This document shows positions 8,547-10,680 of a stretch of 10,680 bases of DNA, one piece after another. The translations under genes and the position numbers were made by a program. Numbering within the stretch: position 1 is the first letter of the stretch; every line of letters starts with the position of its first letter. The DNA is taken from positions 1-10,680 of the forward strand of contig JABDQT010000115.1 of assembly GCA_013042165.1 (NCBI GenBank), in the 5' to 3' direction. The notes under the pieces are model-generated. The model was not told where the DNA came from. It saw only the letters and a program-made list of their open reading frames with translations, and searched no databases. Source of the DNA: Kiritimatiellales bacterium (GTDB lineage Bacteria; Verrucomicrobiota; Kiritimatiellia; Kiritimatiellales; Pontiellaceae).

Positions 8547-8963
8547 CTAGGCTTTTTCCTTGTCGGCGGCAGCCTCTTCGGCAGAGGCGGCTTCTTCAGC
8601 AGCCGGCTCATCCGCTTTGGCCTCAACTTCCTCATCCGCCGAAGCTTCAGCGGATTCCGCCTCGACCGCCTCGGCCGAAACCTCTTCCTCCGTCACGGCA
8701 CCGGTCACGGCCTGCTCAACCGGCAGGGCCTTGGCCTTCTTGATCAGGCTCTTGACGGTATCGGAAGGCTGGGCACCATTCGAAACCCAGTATTCCACGC
8801 GATCGAGGTTCAGTGAAAAGTTGTTGCCTTCCTGCTTGGGATCGTACCAACCCAGGGTTTCAATAAAACGGCTGGTGGGAGCATAACGCCCGTCCTGCAC
8901 AATTACACGATAGAATGCGGCGTTGCGGCTGCCCATTCTGCGTAGTCGAATCTTTACTGCCAT
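8547..8963 (-). CDS. rpsP: 30S ribosomal protein S16 with long acidic C-terminal tail
   Basis: Small-subunit assembly protein. The first ~80 residues are canonical: MAVKIRLRRMGSRNAAFYRV, DGRYAPTSRFIETLGWYDP (24-42), LNLDRVEYWVSNGAQPSDTV (51-70). Residues 85-138 are a low-complexity Glu/Ala/Asp/Ser tail ending DKEKA, giving 138 residues against about 80-90 for the short form. Tails of this kind occur in some phyla. The ATG at 8963 is chosen because the protein then begins MAVKIRL like its family and GGAG lies about ten bases upstream; an ATG at 8987 would add eight residues and is unlikely. It is first in the rpsP-khpA pair, and a degraded ffh-like frame precedes it. Confidence 0.95.
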   Translation of the reverse strand: MAVKIRLRRMGSRNAAFYRVIVQDGRYAPTSRFIETLGWYDPKQEGNNFSLNLDRVEYWVSNGAQPSDTVKSLIKKAKALPVEQAVTGAVTEEEVSAEAVEAESAEASADEEVEAKADEPAAEEAASAEEAAADKEKA

Positions 8964-9009
8964 AGTGTTTTCTCTCCGTATGAACATGCCCCATTTCGGG
9001 GTAAAGGGG

Positions 9010-9207
9010 CTACTTTGTAGTGAACTTCTCGAGGTGTCGCAACCTTTTTCCCATCTTTTTGAACCGCTTCGACCTTTTAACCATTTGCCCGAAACGCTTC
9101 AGCAACTGGTTATCATCCGCCAGTTTGCGAGCCGATGTTTTCGCGCAACGACCTACTGCACGCAGCAGGATGATTATTGCGGGCGGATTGTATCTCTGTT
9201 CGCTGGA
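9010..9207 (-). pseudogene. Degenerate C-terminal fragment of ffh (SRP54 M-domain end)
   Basis: The minus-strand frame ending at the TAG at 9010-9012 encodes ADDNQLLKRFGQM, then VKRSKRFKKMGKR and LRHLEKFTTK. This resembles the end of the Ffh M domain, where V-N-x-L-L-K-x-F-x-x-M is followed by K-M-M-K and basic residues. Just upstream, SSEQRYNPPAIII and GRCAKTSARKL resemble the Ffh E-E-R-x-N-P-x-I-I and R-I-A-x-G-S-G motifs, but with substitutions at the RNA-binding positions (I to C, G to T, G to A) and with KMM changed to KRS. Only about 65 residues of similarity are present; the GTPase and most of the M domain are missing. ffh commonly lies directly before rpsP, as this does (46 bases). 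I infer a decayed remnant. Chance similarity or a small functional peptide cannot be excluded. Confidence 0.6.
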
Positions 9208-9290
9208 CCGGTCCGCAGATTCACGTGCCTGGCTACGGGGTTGTCTGCCCGGAGTGTTGCTGAACGGGCTGCATGAATGCAAAGCGAAAC

Positions 9291-9450
9291 GGACCCCCAC
9301 GGGTAAACCCGTGGTTCCATTTAATATGACCCGCCTTCGCCAAAGGCTACGGCGTGGTTCATCCGCACGTCGTAAAGGGCGACATCACGCCGTAGCGGAT
9401 GATGGGCATTCTCCCCGCATAAATGCGGGGTCTCCTGCGTAGGCGGATGA
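9291..9450. repeat. Composite palindromic element with several hairpins (REP- or IS200-derived type)
   Basis: Two outer hairpins have the same design, an 8-bp perfect stem with an AA loop: CCACGGGT/ACCCGTGG (9297-9304, 9307-9314) and CCCCGCAT/ATGCGGGG (9413-9420, 9423-9430). Between them CTACGGCGTG (9347-9356) pairs exactly with CACGCCGTAG (9386-9395), enclosing a small GTCG/CGAC stem. TCATCCGC (9359-9366) can alternatively pair with GCGGATGA (9395-9402), a word repeated at 9443-9450. On the minus strand GGAG (complement of 9432-9435) precedes the second hairpin by one base, as in REP units. About 160 bases without coding capacity fits a non-autonomous mobile element; the family is inferred. 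Confidence 0.5.
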
Positions 9451-9496
9451 AGTAGAACCAATTCGGTTCATTATAGACTCGCAACCGCCCGGGCAT

Positions 9497-9523
9497 GTTG
9501 TAGTTTAGCGGCATACCTACAAC
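9497..9523. repeat. Inverted repeat GTTGTAG/CTACAAC
   Basis: Exact 7-bp arms (9497-9503 and 9517-9523) around a 13-base centre, again with GTAG and CTAC at the inner edges. It lies about 50 bases before the desaturase start, so it could be part of the same repeat family or a leader element or operator for that gene. No T-tract follows. Confidence 0.35.
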
Positions 9524-9575
9524 GCGATTGCTGAAGCACGTTTTCCGGCATATCACAAAATGGCAAGGCAGACGC

Positions 9576-10625
9576 ATGAACGAAGAATCCACCAACGAGC
9601 CGATTTCCAGGCAGGCACTAAACAAGATCATTCAAAAGTACACCACCCCGGTCCGGGGCAAGGCCGTCTGGCAAATCACCAACACCCTGATCCCCTATGC
9701 CGCACTCTGGGCTGCCGCCATTCTGCTGATCCGGAACGGGTATTCCCTCTGGTGGGTTCTGATTCCCATTCTGATTGCCGCGCCCTTTCTGGTGCGCATC
9801 TTCGTCATCTTTCACGACTGCTGCCACTCCTCCTACTTTAAATCCAAATGGGCGAATTCCATCACCGGCTACCTCGGCGGCATCCTCACCTTCACGCCGT
9901 TTGTCGACTGGCAGCAGGCGCACATCCACCATCATGCGACCGCCGGTAACCTCGACAAGCGCGGCGTCGGCGATATCTGGACGCTGACCGTCGAGGAATA
10001 CATCGCCGCCCCGCGGATCAAGCGCATCACCTACCGCATCTTCCGGAATCCCTTGTTTCTCTTTGGCTGCGGCCCCGCCTTTGTTTTTCTCATCCTGCAG
10101 CGCTTTTCCCAGAAAGGTATCCAGCACAAAGGGCGCTTCAGCGTCTACCTGACCAACCTGGCCATCCTGTCCATCGCCCTGCTGGCAGGCAGCCTCATCG
10201 GATTCAAATCCTATCTCATCATCCAGCTGCCCATCACCATTCTCGCCGCCACACTGGGTCTGTGGCTCTTTTATGTACAGCATCAGTATGAAGAGGTCTA
10301 CTGGGCGCGCAACGAAGTGCGCGACTCGCTCAAGGCCGCGCTCGAAGGCAGTTCCTACTACAAGCTTCCCAAGATTGCCCAGTGGTTTACCGGCAACATC
10401 GGACTCCACCACATCCACCACCTGAACCCGTCGATCCCCAACTACAACCTCCAACCCTGCCACGACGAGATCCAGAAGCTGCAGCACATCGAACCGCTCG
10501 GCCTGCGCAAAAGCTTGAAGTCGCTCTTCATCCACCTGTGGGATGAAGAGACCAAGAAACTCATCAGCTTCAAGGCGATGCGGCTCATCCGAAAAGCCCG
10601 CAGGAAAAGCGACAAAGCAGATTAA
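9576..10625 (+). CDS. Membrane fatty acid desaturase (three histidine boxes)
   Basis: Integral-membrane di-iron desaturase of the FA_desaturase family, which introduces a double bond into acyl chains of membrane lipids using O2 and electrons from ferredoxin or a similar donor. The histidine boxes are intact and correctly spaced: HDCCH (80-84), HIHHH (116-120) and HHIHH followed by LNP (278-284). Hydrophobic segments lie at about 36-53, 57-79, 158-176, 190-210 and 213-235. At 349 residues it is a normal length. Box form and length are closest to the bacterial delta-12/omega-6 type, but regioselectivity cannot be read from this sequence. The ATG at 9576 is preferred: AAGG lies seven bases upstream, and an in-frame TTG at 9528 would add 16 unrelated residues. 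It appears to be a single gene, divergent from rpsP; a short stem (10654-10666) follows without a T-tract. Confidence 0.93.
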   Translation: MNEESTNEPISRQALNKIIQKYTTPVRGKAVWQITNTLIPYAALWAAAILLIRNGYSLWWVLIPILIAAPFLVRIFVIFHDCCHSSYFKSKWANSITGYLGGILTFTPFVDWQQAHIHHHATAGNLDKRGVGDIWTLTVEEYIAAPRIKRITYRIFRNPLFLFGCGPAFVFLILQRFSQKGIQHKGRFSVYLTNLAILSIALLAGSLIGFKSYLIIQLPITILAATLGLWLFYVQHQYEEVYWARNEVRDSLKAALEGSSYYKLPKIAQWFTGNIGLHHIHHLNPSIPNYNLQPCHDEIQKLQHIEPLGLRKSLKSLFIHLWDEETKKLISFKAMRLIRKARRKSDKAD

Positions 10626-10680
10626 GACAGAATCATTTCGTGACAGAACAATTCCTGTCCAACAGGCACATCCGCAGAGT

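Larger units (their letters stand above)
8964..9575. other. Spacer between rpsP and the desaturase gene
   Basis: 612 bases between divergent genes. It holds the rpsP ribosome binding site (GGAG on the minus strand, near 8975), the ffh-like remnant (9010-9207), and palindromic elements at 9291-9450 and 9497-9523. GAACC/GGTTC (9455-9459, 9465-9469) is a further small dyad. TATAAT appears on the minus strand (complement of 9471-9476) without a good -35, and could belong to an rpsP promoter, but it would be about 500 bases upstream. No intact gene is seen. Confidence 0.6.

Noticed and set aside
9291..9523. CRISPR array
   Set aside because: The palindromes differ in sequence and spacing is irregular; there are no regularly spaced direct repeats and no cas genes.
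9618..10535. Minus-strand open frame (305 codons) opposite the desaturase
   Set aside because: Antisense shadow; the plus-strand gene has all three histidine boxes.

Overview
The window reads as a chromosomal housekeeping segment of a Gram-negative-like bacterium with GC-rich genes and more AT-rich spacers. The single-polypeptide pyruvate:ferredoxin oxidoreductase points to an anaerobic or fermentative lifestyle. The phoH-pgpH-ybeY cluster, the Glu/Ala-tailed ribosomal protein S16, the form of YbeY and the abundance of short intergenic palindromes make me lean towards the PVC side of the tree (Kiritimatiellota, Lentisphaerota or Verrucomicrobiota). That placement is inference; no rRNA or tRNA gene is present to test it.

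Layout. (1) 1-1477, minus: N-terminal 492 codons of pyruvate:ferredoxin oxidoreductase, cut by the left window edge. (2) 1478-2406: a 929-base divergent spacer with a perfect 19-bp palindrome, a REP-like hairpin cluster and a hairpin just ahead of phoH. (3) 2407-6081, plus: phoH, pgpH (7TM-HD phosphodiesterase) and ybeY, tightly packed, with ybeY starting inside pgpH. (4) 6082-6270: convergent spacer with a GTAG-flanked hairpin pair. (5) 6271-8963, minus: the ribosomal protein/tRNA modification cluster, transcribed rpsP, khpA, [terminator], trmD, rplS, rnhB. rimM, which often sits between rpsP/khpA and trmD, is not there; its place holds a rho-independent terminator and an 11-bp inverted repeat. 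(6) 9010-9207, minus: a degenerate reading frame resembling the last ~65 residues of Ffh (SRP54), in the place where ffh commonly precedes rpsP. (7) 9291-9523: multi-hairpin palindromic elements. (8) 9576-10625, plus: a membrane fatty acid desaturase with three histidine boxes.

How the genes fit together. PhoH and YbeY are commonly clustered and act in RNA/ribosome quality control; PgpH lies between them and is predicted to degrade cyclic di-AMP. The minus-strand block makes ribosomal proteins S16 and L19, the KhpA RNA-binding protein, the tRNA m1G37 methyltransferase and RNase HII. PFOR and the desaturase are separate metabolic genes, one typical of anaerobic carbon metabolism and the other oxygen-requiring. 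I found no complete novel system; the most distinctive signals are the ffh fossil, the family of REP-like palindromes and the missing rimM.
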